DNA of 64,000 bases from Flavobacterium branchiarum (GCF_030409845.1 NZ_JAUFQQ010000005.1:1426001-1490000); one strand, 5' to 3'. Shown: positions 54,520-63,586, counted from the first letter of the stretch. Made by a program: numbers and translations. The notes: a model not told the origin generated them from the letters alone.

Positions 54520-54798
54520 TTAATGTGATCTCATGCCCTTAGCATATTCGTATATCCACCAAATTATTGATAACACTATTACACTTGCAATTAGTAGAAG
54601 TACAAATACAATTTTTGTTATTAGGTATTTAAAGCCATACACACAAGCATACAAGACAACTAATAGCGTAAAAACAGGTATTGACATCAATAATCTATCG
54701 CGAAAATCATAATCATTATCATAAAAAAAGAAGGACAAAGCGTAAATAAATAGTATTAATCCTATTGATAGTATTTGGTTTTTTCTTGTATCTGTCAT
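54520..54798 (-). CDS. Three-helix small membrane protein, copy A
   Basis: A 92-residue protein starting MTDTRKNQILSIGLILFIYA, with three membrane helices (about 9-26, 38-56 and 60-84) and the tail YAKGMRSH. Its stop is 10 bases before the start of DUF2931 copy A. It is nearly identical to copies B and C. Its role is unknown: it may be part of the immunity unit that protects the inner membrane. Confidence 0.8.
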   Translation of the reverse strand: MTDTRKNQILSIGLILFIYALSFFFYDNDYDFRDRLLMSIPVFTLLVVLYACVYGFKYLITKIVFVLLLIASVIVLSIIWWIYEYAKGMRSH

Positions 54799-54921
54799 TT
54801 TATTTAAAGTTTTATTGGTTTTATTTTATCCACCATATTATTGAAAAGACTATTAGACTTGTAATTATTAGTAGTTAAACATCATACCCTTCCTTTCTCA
54901 AAAATTGAATTACGGTTTGTT

Positions 54922-56109
54922 TTATCGTACATCGTAAACTTCTACTTTTGAGTTTGGAATTTCAACTTCGGCGTTAGGAGATTTTAAATATACTTTACCA
55001 GAATATACAGGCTTGTTGATGTTACTTTTTTTAATTTCTTTATCGAACTTTATATGCAATTCGACATTTTCATTTTGAGCAAAAAAAGCTTTAAAACGCT
55101 CCATTAATTGAATATTAAAAGTTCGTTGTTCTAGAACATCTCTTATGTGGTCATTTTCATCTGTTGTTTTGCCATCAAGTAAATCTGTCCAGATATAAAC
55201 TTTTAATCCTCTAGAAAATTGATCTTTGACCAAAATTTTCATACTTATTGGAACCCCTTTTCCATTGAGGGTGTCCGTTAAGAATTCCATATCCGTATTC
55301 TTTTTACTGATAGCTTCATTGTTCAAGAAAAAAATTCTATAATCATAAATTTCAAAATCTGCTCTATTAGTACCTATTTTATACTGGTAGCGTAGCAGAC
55401 GATCTTTAAAATACGCATTGCTAATGGTATTGTTTGCAATTTGCTCCTGAACAAATGCTGGCATATCTTCTCTACATAAATTAAGTAAAACCGATTTCTC
55501 CCCTTTATGAAAACTACTCCACTCTACCGTTGTTTCATGTGCCTGATAAGTTCCGATTTCTTTTTTGCCTAATCCCCCAATCCATAACGTTACCAAACCC
55601 TCTGGAGCAAATCCTAGTGTTAACGTGTGATATTTGTTTTTATACTCTTTACCATCCATACCCGTAGTACTTCCATAATCTTTTTTAAAAATATCATACA
55701 TCTTTTTTTGAGGCAGCTCAAAATCACCTGTAAAGAACTTATCTTCTGCATAGGAAAACCAAGTTAACCGCAATCGTTCTGGGACTTTTTTTCTTTTATC
55801 ATCAACTACCACACTGCCACTACTTGATCCCCAAGTAGAATTCAGATATGCTCTTGATATCCATTCACTATGATTATCTGATGAAACAAAACTACCATCA
55901 ACAATCTCTACAGGACAACTTTTATCTCCACCTGTTTCTGGCATCCATTCAACTTTTTCTATTTTTACAAGCATTTCTTTTTGTTTTTCTTTATTTAAAA
56001 AATAATACGCTAAGGGTATTTCTTTTTTTTGCCATAAATCACTCCCAATTTTTAATAATACCAACAGGCATATTAATGCGTAAATTTTGTTTAAAATATT
56101 TATTTTCAT
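54922..56109 (-). CDS. DUF2931 protein, copy B (probable T6SS immunity protein)
   Basis: A 395-residue anchored periplasmic protein, second from the end of the array. It shares GGDKSC (about 60-65) and RAYLNS (about 86-91) with copy D, but Tyr-305, Asp-317 and Val-368 with copy C, so it is a mosaic. It has the most private changes in the middle (NLCREDM at about 210-216, IFFLNNE at about 259-265). A variant binding specificity or relaxed selection are both possible. Confidence 0.85.
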   Translation of the reverse strand: MKINILNKIYALICLLVLLKIGSDLWQKKEIPLAYYFLNKEKQKEMLVKIEKVEWMPETGGDKSCPVEIVDGSFVSSDNHSEWISRAYLNSTWGSSSGSVVVDDKRKKVPERLRLTWFSYAEDKFFTGDFELPQKKMYDIFKKDYGSTTGMDGKEYKNKYHTLTLGFAPEGLVTLWIGGLGKKEIGTYQAHETTVEWSSFHKGEKSVLLNLCREDMPAFVQEQIANNTISNAYFKDRLLRYQYKIGTNRADFEIYDYRIFFLNNEAISKKNTDMEFLTDTLNGKGVPISMKILVKDQFSRGLKVYIWTDLLDGKTTDENDHIRDVLEQRTFNIQLMERFKAFFAQNENVELHIKFDKEIKKSNINKPVYSGKVYLKSPNAEVEIPNSKVEVYDVR

Positions 56110-56119
56110 ACTTCTATTA

Positions 56120-56398
56120 TTAATGTGATCTCATGCCCTTAGCAAATTCGTATATCCACCAAATTATTGATAACACTATTACACTTGCAATTAGTAGAAG
56201 TACAAATACAATTTTTGTTATTAGGTATTTAAAGCCATACACACAAGCATATAAGACAACTAATAGCGTAAAAACAGGTATTGACATCAATAATCTATCG
56301 CGAAAATCATAATCATTATCATAAAAAAAGAAGGACAAAGCGTAAATAAATAGTATTAACACTATTGATAGTATTTGGTTTTTTCTTGTATCTGTCAT
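56120..56398 (-). CDS. Three-helix small membrane protein, copy B
   Basis: 92 residues starting MTDTRKNQILSIVLILFIYA, three membrane helices, ending FAKGMRSH. A longer frame starting at 56437 exists only in this copy; the others have a stop in the matching place, so 56398 is the conserved start. The DUF2931 copy B start is 10 bases on. Confidence 0.8.
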   Translation of the reverse strand: MTDTRKNQILSIVLILFIYALSFFFYDNDYDFRDRLLMSIPVFTLLVVLYACVYGFKYLITKIVFVLLLIASVIVLSIIWWIYEFAKGMRSH

Positions 56399-56522
56399 TT
56401 TATTTAAAGTTTTATCGGTTCTATTATTATCCATCAAATTATTGATAAGACTGTTAGACTAGTAATTATTTGAAGTTAAACATCATACCCTTCCTTTCTT
56501 AAAAATTGAATTACGGTTTGTT

Positions 56523-57710
56523 TTATCGTACATCGTAAACTTCTACTTTTGAGTTTGGAATTTCAACTTCGGCGTTAGGAGATTTTAAATATACTTTACC
56601 AGAATATACCGGCTTGTTGATGTTACTTTTTTTAATTTCTTTATCGAACTTTATATACAATTCGACATTTTTATTTTGAGAAAAAAAAGCCTTAAAACGC
56701 TCCATTAATTGAATATTAAAAGTTCGTTGTTCTAGAACATCTCTTATGTCGTCATTTTCATCTGTTGTTTTGCCATCAAGTAAATCTGTCCAGATATAAA
56801 CTTTTAATCCTCTGGAAAATTGATCTTTTATCAAAATTTTCATGCGTATAGGAACTGCTTTTCCATTGTTAGTGTCCGTTAAGAATTCCATATCTGTATT
56901 TTCTTTACTGATAGCTTCATTATTCATGAAAAAAATTTTGTAATCATAAATTTCAAAATCTGCCCTATTAGTTCCTATTTTATAGTGGTAGCGCAGCAGA
57001 CGATCTTTAAAATACCTACTGCTAATGGTATTGTTTGCCATTTGCTCTTGAACAAATGCTGGCATTTTTTTTCTACGCAAATTAAGTAATACCGATTTCT
57101 CCCCTTTTTGAAAACTACTCCACTCAACCGTTGTTTCGTGTGCCTGATAAGTTCCGATTTCTTTTTTACCTAATCCCCCAATCCATAACGTTACCAAACC
57201 CTCTGGAGCAAACCCTAGTGTTAAGGTGCTGTATTTATTCTTATACTCTTTACCATCCATACCCGTAGTACTTCCATAATCTTTTTTAAAAATATCATAC
57301 ATTTTTTTTTGAGGCAACTCAAAATCACCCGTAAAGAACTTATCTTCTGCATAGGAAAACCAAGTTAACCGCATTCGTTCTGGTACTTTTTTTCTTTCAT
57401 CATCAACTACCACACTGCCACTACTTGATCCCCAAGTATCATTTAGATATCCTCTTGATATCCATTCACTATGATTATCTGATGAAACAAAACTACCATC
57501 AACAACCTCTACAGGACAACTTTCGTCTGCTCCAGTTTCTGGCATCCATTCAACTTTTTCTATTTTTACAAGCATTTCTTTTTGTTTTTCTTTATTTAAA
57601 AAATAATACGCTAAGGGTATTTCTTTTTTTTGCCATAAATCACTCCCAATTTTTAATAATACCAACAGGCATATTAATGCGTAAATTTTGTTTAAAATAT
57701 TTATTTTCAT
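56523..57710 (-). CDS. DUF2931 protein, copy C (probable T6SS immunity protein)
   Basis: A 395-residue anchored periplasmic protein. It shares GADESC and RGYLND near residues 60-91 with copy A, but Tyr-305, Asp-317 and Val-368 with copy B. Private changes include SRYF at about 230-233, LRYHYK and SQNKNVELYIKF near residue 350. The DUF2931 core (WFSYAEDKFF, LGFAPEGLVTLWIGG) is unchanged. Confidence 0.85.
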   Translation of the reverse strand: MKINILNKIYALICLLVLLKIGSDLWQKKEIPLAYYFLNKEKQKEMLVKIEKVEWMPETGADESCPVEVVDGSFVSSDNHSEWISRGYLNDTWGSSSGSVVVDDERKKVPERMRLTWFSYAEDKFFTGDFELPQKKMYDIFKKDYGSTTGMDGKEYKNKYSTLTLGFAPEGLVTLWIGGLGKKEIGTYQAHETTVEWSSFQKGEKSVLLNLRRKKMPAFVQEQMANNTISSRYFKDRLLRYHYKIGTNRADFEIYDYKIFFMNNEAISKENTDMEFLTDTNNGKAVPIRMKILIKDQFSRGLKVYIWTDLLDGKTTDENDDIRDVLEQRTFNIQLMERFKAFFSQNKNVELYIKFDKEIKKSNINKPVYSGKVYLKSPNAEVEIPNSKVEVYDVR

Positions 57711-57720
57711 ACTTCTATTA

Positions 57721-57999
57721 TTAATGTGATCTCATGCCCTTAGCAAATTCGTATATCCACCAAATCAATGATAACACTATTACACTTGCAATTAGTAGAA
57801 GCACAAATACAATTTTTGTTATTATGTATTTAAACCCATACACATAAGCATATAAGGCAACTAATAGCGTAAAAACAGGTATTGACATCAAGAATCTTTC
57901 GCGAAAATCATAATCATTATCATAAAAAAAGAAGGACAAAGCGTAAATAAATAGTACTAATACTATTGATAGTATTTGGTTTTTTCTTGTATCTGTCAT
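57721..57999 (-). CDS. Three-helix small membrane protein, copy C
   Basis: 92 residues starting MTDTRKNQILSIVLVLFIYA, three membrane helices, ending FAKGMRSH. A few changes from copies A and B (ERFLMSIPVF, LYAYVYGFKYI). It lies 10 bases before DUF2931 copy C. Confidence 0.8.
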   Translation of the reverse strand: MTDTRKNQILSIVLVLFIYALSFFFYDNDYDFRERFLMSIPVFTLLVALYAYVYGFKYIITKIVFVLLLIASVIVLSLIWWIYEFAKGMRSH

Positions 58000-58110
58000 T
58001 TTATTTAAAGTTTTATTGGTTTTATTTTATTGATAAGGCTATTAGACTTGTAATTGTTGGAAGTTAAACATCATACCCTTCCTTTCTCAAAAATTGAATT
58101 ACGGTTTCTT

Positions 58111-59298
58111 TTATCGTACATCGTAAACTTCTACTTTTGAATTTGGAATTTCAACTTCGGCGTTAGGTGATTTTAAATATACTTTACCCGAATATAAAGG
58201 CTTGTTAATGTTACTTTTTTTAATTTCTTTATCGAACTTTATATGCAATTCGACATTTTCATTTTGAGCAAAAAACGCCTTAAAACGCTCCATTAATTGG
58301 ATATTAAAAGTTCGTTGTTCTAGAACATCTCTTATATAGTCATTTTCATATGTTGTTTTGCCATCAAGTAAATCTATCCAGATACGAACTTTTAATCCTC
58401 TGGAAAATTGATCTTTTACCAAAATGGTCATACGTATAGGAACCGCTTTTCCATTGTTGGTATCCGTTATGAATTCTATCCCAGTATTTTCTTCACTAAT
58501 AACTTCATTGTTCATGAAAAAAATTTTGTAATCATAAATTTCAAAATCTGCTCTATTAGTGCCAATTTTATACTGGTAGCGCAACAGACGGTCTTTAAAA
58601 TACGCATTACTAATGGTATTGTTTGCCATTTGTTCCTGAACAAATGCAGGCATTTTTTTTCTACGCAAATTAAGTAATACCGATTTCTCCCCTTTTTGAA
58701 AACTACTCCACTCAACCGTTGTTTCGTGTGCTTGATAAGTTCCAATTTCTTGATTGCCCAAGCCACCAATCCATAACGTTACCAAACCCTCTGGAGCAAA
58801 CCCTAGTGTTAACGTGTTGTATTTATTTTCATACTCTTTACCATCCATACCCGTAGTACTTCCATAATCTTTTTTAAAAATATCATACATTTTTTTTTGA
58901 GGCAACTCAAAATCACCCGTAAAGAACTTATCTTCTGCATAGGAAAACCAAGTTAACCGCATTCGTTCTGGTACTTTTTTTCTTTTATCATCAACTACCA
59001 CACTGCCACTACTTGATCCCCAAGTAGAATTCAGATATGCTCTTGATATCCATTCACTATGATTATCTGATGAAACAAAACTACCATCAACAACCTCTAC
59101 AGGACAACTTTTATCTCCACCTGTTTCTGGCATCCATTCAACTTTTTCTATTTTTACAAGCATTTCTTTTTGTTTTTCTTTATTTAAAAAATAATACGCT
59201 AAGGGTATTTCTTTTTTTTGCCATAAATCACTCCCAATTTTTAATAATACCAACAGGCATATTAATGCATAAATTTTGTTTAAAATATTTATTTTCAT
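58111..59298 (-). CDS. DUF2931 protein, copy D (probable T6SS immunity protein)
   Basis: A 395-residue anchored periplasmic protein, the copy nearest the DUF2235 effector. It shares GGDKSC and RAYLNS with copy B in the N-terminal part, but Arg-305, Tyr-317 and Leu-368 with copy A in the C-terminal part. Private changes are GNQEIG (about 181-186) and NTGIEFITDT (about 271-280). Being next to the effector, it may be the ancestral cassette, but the mosaic pattern prevents a firm order. Confidence 0.85.
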   Translation of the reverse strand: MKINILNKIYALICLLVLLKIGSDLWQKKEIPLAYYFLNKEKQKEMLVKIEKVEWMPETGGDKSCPVEVVDGSFVSSDNHSEWISRAYLNSTWGSSSGSVVVDDKRKKVPERMRLTWFSYAEDKFFTGDFELPQKKMYDIFKKDYGSTTGMDGKEYENKYNTLTLGFAPEGLVTLWIGGLGNQEIGTYQAHETTVEWSSFQKGEKSVLLNLRRKKMPAFVQEQMANNTISNAYFKDRLLRYQYKIGTNRADFEIYDYKIFFMNNEVISEENTGIEFITDTNNGKAVPIRMTILVKDQFSRGLKVRIWIDLLDGKTTYENDYIRDVLEQRTFNIQLMERFKAFFAQNENVELHIKFDKEIKKSNINKPLYSGKVYLKSPNAEVEIPNSKVEVYDVR

Positions 59299-59308
59299 AC
59301 TTCTATTA

Positions 59309-59587
59309 TTAATGTGATCTCATGCCCTTAGCATATTCGTATATCCACCAAATTATTGACAAGGCTATTAGACTTGCAATTATTAGAAGCACAAATACAA
59401 TTTTTGTTATTATGTATTTAAACCCATACACACAAGCATATAAAGCAACTAAAAACGTTAAAACAGGTGCTGACATTAATAATTTATAGAAATAATCAAA
59501 ACTCTTACTGGAAAAAAAGAAGGACAAAGCGTAAATAAATAGTATTAATACTATTGATAGTATTTGGTTTTTTCTTGTATCTGTCAT
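59309..59587 (-). CDS. Three-helix small membrane protein, copy D
   Basis: 92 residues, MTDTRKNQILSIVLILFIYA start and YAKGMRSH end. The first loop differs strongly from the other copies (SSKSFDYFYKLLMSAPVLTF instead of YDNDYDFRDRLLMSIPVFTL), so this copy is the most diverged. It starts 27 bases after the end of the DUF2235 gene and lies 10 bases before DUF2931 copy D. Confidence 0.8.
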   Translation of the reverse strand: MTDTRKNQILSIVLILFIYALSFFFSSKSFDYFYKLLMSAPVLTFLVALYACVYGFKYIITKIVFVLLIIASLIALSIIWWIYEYAKGMRSH

Positions 59588-59614
59588 TTTATTTAAAGTT
59601 TTATTGGTTTTATT

Positions 59615-61684
59615 TTATCCATCAATAATTTTTCTATACGGTTTTCCGTCTTTGTATCTTCCCCCCTTACCTGTGCTGTCACAAGCAGAACGGTGCAAAT
59701 ATTTATTACGTATAGGATGTAATTTTGCATTTACAAGCGTTACCGCTTTGCTGTGTGCTCCATCGTTTGTAATTGCATAATCTGTTAATGCTTTTTTTGC
59801 TTCTGTTAAATCTTCGGGAACACCATAAATTAATCCATTTTCCATAGATTCTTTCTCGAATTTTAATGTGTACTTTTCTGCTATAGCAATTAGTATAGCT
59901 AGTGGGATATATTGATAAGACAAAGGCAAATTTCGAGTGGCAATGTGCTCTATATAAGAATCCCCTTTTCCCCCACCTGTCATGGTTACAATTTGCTCTC
60001 TCTGATACCAGCCTTCTTTAATTAAAATTTCTTTTATGTTTTTAAAACCATTTTCTAAATGCAATTTCCTTGTTTCCATTTCAATTTCGGCATAACCACC
60101 TCCAATATTACTATGAACACCAGGTAAACATAGCTCATAGCCAATCCCGGCATTAATCGAACTTTTAATATTGGTAAGAGAAAAATGTTCCCGATATTCA
60201 TCGGCTGCGGTAATATGTACGACTTTTTTAATATTTCCTTCTAGTTGTAATTTTAGTTCTTCGACATCATCATCAAAATCTGGAGAAAAAGAAAAACTTT
60301 TTGAATACGAAGAAACCGTATCAAATAATCCAACAAATTTTATCGTAAACTTACTGGACTCTAAGTTGTACATGTCTTGTAATTTCCGCCGTTGTGCTAT
60401 AAAATTTCGGGCCGCCGCTGCGCCACGACTAAAACCAAAAACCCCCATCTCAATTTCATTTACAAATTCGTTTTTTTTCATAAACTTATCTTCTTTTAAG
60501 CTGTCAATTTTTTCCTTTATCTCTGTAAAAGCTTTATTAACTTTTGTAAGAATCCCAGAATCGTCTCCTTTTCCAAAAGCATAACCATCAAAATTATCTT
60601 TAAGATGCTCTCTTGTTCCTGGTCCATCAATATAGATCTTGATATTTTTATCTACTCCTTTGGCTATATTAGTTTCATACATAATAGCAATGTTAGAAAA
60701 ATAGTTATCATAACTACTTTCATTCCCATCATAGTTTACAAAGGCTTTAGCAGCTATAGCTTCATCTTGACTTAATGCAAACCCTTTTTGCTTTTTTTCA
60801 AATGCCAATCTTGCTTTTGTATTTTCCTTATTATTTAAAGTACCATCAAAAAAAACATTGATTGTTATTTTTACACCTGTTTCATCCTCAGGCTTTTTTT
60901 GTTTATTTGGAGTAACAACTTTTACAACGCTATTCGTTATAAGTGGTTCAACTTTTTTCTCTAATTTATTTATAATCTTAAGCTGTATGGTATCTTCTAT
61001 CGTATCAATTTTCCCCATATATTTAACTTGGGCGTAAAACTCATGTTCCGTTTCATTTCTGAAATCTTTATCGTTTAGTTTTTTTTGATACACGCTTATA
61101 TTGTTAAAATATATTTCTGCTTTTCCGTATTTATCAACAGGCGATGTGGTGTAAGTCCCCATGTTTCTGGAACTATTAGCATGTCCGTCTGTTCCTTCGT
61201 CTTCCCAAATGATTACTTTAAGTCTGTCGCCAGCTGGAATATTTAGAGTATGAATAAACAAACGAACATTGTCTAGATAACCAACCGCTTTATCGCCTAA
61301 GTCCCGATAATATTGATCTTGCCATTTAAGCTCTTCTACACTTGGTGTTCCTGCTACGGGGATAATATTAAATTTTGCAGTATCTTTTGTTCCATGAACA
61401 TCACTAAAAGTAACGAGCATTGTATAATTGATCCCTATACTTGCCTGACCAAAAGAGACTCTTCCATCGGAACCTAAATCTAAAAACAGTTTTCCGTTTT
61501 TTAAAAGTGTCCAATGCTGTTTTATAATTTTTGATCCATCTACTTCTTTATGGTTGCCTTTTTTTTCATCTACATAAAATTGAACTGTCTTTTTTTCTCG
61601 ATCTTTAGCAGTCATTGTATACATTAATGAATAGACACTTTTGCCAATTATAGGCCTTGACTCTCCTTTTATATAAAATTTCAT
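59615..61684 (-). CDS. DUF2235 alpha/beta hydrolase, Tle1-type T6SS lipase effector candidate
   Basis: A 689-residue protein. Residues about 1-260 form a beta-rich N-terminal region, probably two Ig-like domains, that I cannot assign. The DUF2235 hydrolase domain starts with ITINVFFDGTLNN (about 273-285), has the nucleophile elbow GVFGFSRGAAAARNF (GxSxG, Ser near residue 418), Asp in FVGLFDTVSSYS (about 448) and the His motif LPGVHSNIGGGY (about 527). These are the catalytic motifs of Tle1 phospholipases. Its ATG overlaps the DUF4280 stop (ATGA). It should act on membrane lipids of rival cells, delivered by the PAAR-like neighbour, while the downstream cassettes would protect the producer. 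Confidence 0.85.
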   Translation of the reverse strand: MKFYIKGESRPIIGKSVYSLMYTMTAKDREKKTVQFYVDEKKGNHKEVDGSKIIKQHWTLLKNGKLFLDLGSDGRVSFGQASIGINYTMLVTFSDVHGTKDTAKFNIIPVAGTPSVEELKWQDQYYRDLGDKAVGYLDNVRLFIHTLNIPAGDRLKVIIWEDEGTDGHANSSRNMGTYTTSPVDKYGKAEIYFNNISVYQKKLNDKDFRNETEHEFYAQVKYMGKIDTIEDTIQLKIINKLEKKVEPLITNSVVKVVTPNKQKKPEDETGVKITINVFFDGTLNNKENTKARLAFEKKQKGFALSQDEAIAAKAFVNYDGNESSYDNYFSNIAIMYETNIAKGVDKNIKIYIDGPGTREHLKDNFDGYAFGKGDDSGILTKVNKAFTEIKEKIDSLKEDKFMKKNEFVNEIEMGVFGFSRGAAAARNFIAQRRKLQDMYNLESSKFTIKFVGLFDTVSSYSKSFSFSPDFDDDVEELKLQLEGNIKKVVHITAADEYREHFSLTNIKSSINAGIGYELCLPGVHSNIGGGYAEIEMETRKLHLENGFKNIKEILIKEGWYQREQIVTMTGGGKGDSYIEHIATRNLPLSYQYIPLAILIAIAEKYTLKFEKESMENGLIYGVPEDLTEAKKALTDYAITNDGAHSKAVTLVNAKLHPIRNKYLHRSACDSTGKGGRYKDGKPYRKIIDG

Positions 61685-62184
61685 AAATAATGTTTTTTAG
61701 CTTCAGGTATTCCAATTAGGTCGTTTTGAAATTCGCCCATATTAAACATCGGATTTATTAGGTTATGAACATCGGGATCCGCAGTAATGAAATTTTGCTG
61801 ACTAGGTTCTGCTTTTTGACCGTGCGTATGAATTTCAATACAATCTGGCCCACCAATAGGACAAGTAGCTTTGCTATCTTCTAGTAATACTTTGCCTTTA
61901 TTCGACAAAGTATGTTTTTCATAAAAACCAGTCCATTGCGTAATAGTTGCTTGACAGGGTAAATAATCTCCGTTTCCGTTGGGTTGCATTTTGCATTTTC
62001 CAAAAGTGTTATTTGTCAAAGTTGTTCCAATATCCTTATTTGAGGCAATCAGTTTATCACTAGTATCTTTATCATTTGCATAATGTTTATTTTGCGATTT
62101 AACTTTTAATTTATCGAGTTTTGGTTCGACACTAAATTTGCATTTTAGCATTGCACCATTTACAACAAGGTGTTTTTCACTCAT
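61681..62184 (-). CDS. DUF4280 PAAR-like protein
   Basis: A 167-residue protein starting MSEKHLVVNGAMLKCKFSVE. It has the DUF4280 pattern: GAMLKC at the start, KCKMQPNGNGDYLPCQATIT (about 62-81), LLEDSKATCPIGGPDCIEIH (about 99-118) and THGQKAEP. DUF4280 is a PAAR-related spike tip of T6SS and related injection systems, often fused or adjacent to toxins. The four-base overlap with the DUF2235 gene and the LysM gene upstream suggest a spike-tip plus effector loading unit. No VgrG, Hcp or sheath genes are in the window. Confidence 0.88.
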   Translation of the reverse strand: MSEKHLVVNGAMLKCKFSVEPKLDKLKVKSQNKHYANDKDTSDKLIASNKDIGTTLTNNTFGKCKMQPNGNGDYLPCQATITQWTGFYEKHTLSNKGKVLLEDSKATCPIGGPDCIEIHTHGQKAEPSQQNFITADPDVHNLINPMFNMGEFQNDLIGIPEAKKHYL

Positions 62185-62203
62185 AATTTTTTCTTTTTTT
62201 TAA

Positions 62204-63361
62204 TTAATGAAGTTTAAAAAGATCCTTAAAAAAACTTTCTTTTTTAATAGTTTCACCTACAAAAAATTCATGATTTTGCTCGTAAGCTTTAACTATTTTA
62301 TCGTTGAGATTATAAATTTTAACTGTTGCTTTTTTAGTACCATCTCCAGTAAGATCACATTCTAAACTTGCGCCTTCGATGGCATATGTATTGGGATTTA
62401 AATGGTAAACGGAATGATAGTTACCAGAAATTTTATTGTCCTCAAGAGCCGTTTCATTGGTTGTATTTACTAACGTGCCCTTTTTTTCTATTACTATCCT
62501 ATTGGTATCATTGAGATACTCGTCAATTTTTTGAGTTACCATGAAGGTTAGAGCATCATCCTTAGGAGTAATAGCAAATTTTGTAGTTGTTGTAAAAGAT
62601 AAATCTGAAGTATAAGTAGTATGAATACCATTAAAGAAGACTTTTAAGAACCAATCGCCTAAGAGATTTTGAAGTAATTTTTCTTCATCATTAAAAATAG
62701 AATCTACAGCATTTAAATACGTATTTATGGCTTCACCTTCATTGCTTTCTAAGATTTTTTTCCTTTTTGCAATCCAGCGTTCGATTATAACAGCATAATT
62801 ATAGATATCGATCCATTCTCCTTCTTGGTTAACAACAATTCGTAGCGGGTATAAAACACTTGCTACTTCTTCTGCAAGAACATCTGTTATCGTGTCTGTT
62901 GCAGTATTATTTAAAAAAACTTTAGACACTCTATCAATTTCAAATAAAGAGTATCCATTCGTATCTCTTGTAATGTATCCTACACTTGCTTCATATTTTA
63001 TAGTTTGCAAAAAAGTACCGTTTTCAATAGTCTGAAGCACCATGTAAGTGTTTTTACCTCTTATGTTGTAGAAAGGTATTCTGAATCCTTCATCGAAAAT
63101 TACTTGTATGCGTTTTTCATTTTCTTGCTCGTTATCGGATTCTAATTTTGTTGGTTTTAAAAGTAGAAATTGCAAATGGGTAGGGAAATCGGCATTTATA
63201 ACATCGCAATCATCAATACAATTAAAGTTATGGTACATTCTAAGCTCATAGAGTGTTATTTCTAGTTTTTTGGCTACAGAAATTGGAGTATCTCCTTTTT
63301 GTATCTTATAACTAAAATGTTTGAGCTTATTGTAATTGTCAAAAATTTCTTCAATAATCAT
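62204..63361 (-). CDS. LysM domain protein of the effector module
   Basis: A 385-residue protein, first of the array. The N-terminal LysM domain is at about 14-64 (FSYKIQKGDTPISVAKKLEI, then LYELRMYHNFN). The remaining 320 residues are unassigned, with helical and beta segments. LysM proteins are typical neighbours of DUF4280 in Bacteroidota; they may bind peptidoglycan or act as adaptor between spike tip and effector. There is no signal peptide, which fits a cytoplasmically loaded secretion-machine component. The stop is 19 bases before the DUF4280 start. Confidence 0.8.
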   Translation of the reverse strand: MIIEEIFDNYNKLKHFSYKIQKGDTPISVAKKLEITLYELRMYHNFNCIDDCDVINADFPTHLQFLLLKPTKLESDNEQENEKRIQVIFDEGFRIPFYNIRGKNTYMVLQTIENGTFLQTIKYEASVGYITRDTNGYSLFEIDRVSKVFLNNTATDTITDVLAEEVASVLYPLRIVVNQEGEWIDIYNYAVIIERWIAKRKKILESNEGEAINTYLNAVDSIFNDEEKLLQNLLGDWFLKVFFNGIHTTYTSDLSFTTTTKFAITPKDDALTFMVTQKIDEYLNDTNRIVIEKKGTLVNTTNETALEDNKISGNYHSVYHLNPNTYAIEGASLECDLTGDGTKKATVKIYNLNDKIVKAYEQNHEFFVGETIKKESFFKDLFKLH

Positions 63362-63389
63362 AATATCATGTAAGAATTTATATCACTTA

Positions 63390-63397
63390 CAAATATA
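63390..63397 (-). promoter_or_regulatory. -7 box of the effector array
   Basis: TATATTTG on the minus strand, 28 bases before the ATG at 63361, with TTG 16 bases further upstream, somewhat short for a -33 box. It is the only clear promoter candidate for the whole array. Confidence 0.4.
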
Positions 63398-63435
63398 TGT
63401 CTTTTTCTTACAATACGAAATAAAGCATTGATAAA

Positions 63436-63453
63436 TACCATTTTAGCATGGTA
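63436..63453. repeat. Small dyad in the intergenic region upstream of the array
   Basis: TACCAT (63436-63441) and ATGGTA (63448-63453) form an inverted repeat. Apart from this dyad, the -7 box and the repeat element, the 63362-63924 gap shows no gene. Confidence 0.35.
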
Positions 63454-63586
63454 ATCAAAATTAAAAAAATGTTCCAAACCCTTACCTACCGCAGTTTCCC
63501 GTTGATTGCAAATTTTTATTTTAATTATTGAAATTTATCTAGAACTCCTGACTTTGATGTAATCTAAAACGATAAGATTGGATGCA

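Noticed and set aside
57425..59312. Repeated plus-strand frames of 75-99 codons opposite the DUF2931 genes (also at 54224 and 55848)
   Set aside because: They are antisense shadows that recur only because the DUF2931 genes are repeated.
53322..63361. A complete T6SS gene cluster
   Set aside because: No VgrG, Hcp, sheath, baseplate or ClpV gene is visible; only tip-like, adaptor-like and effector/immunity-like genes are present, so the machine must be elsewhere in the genome.
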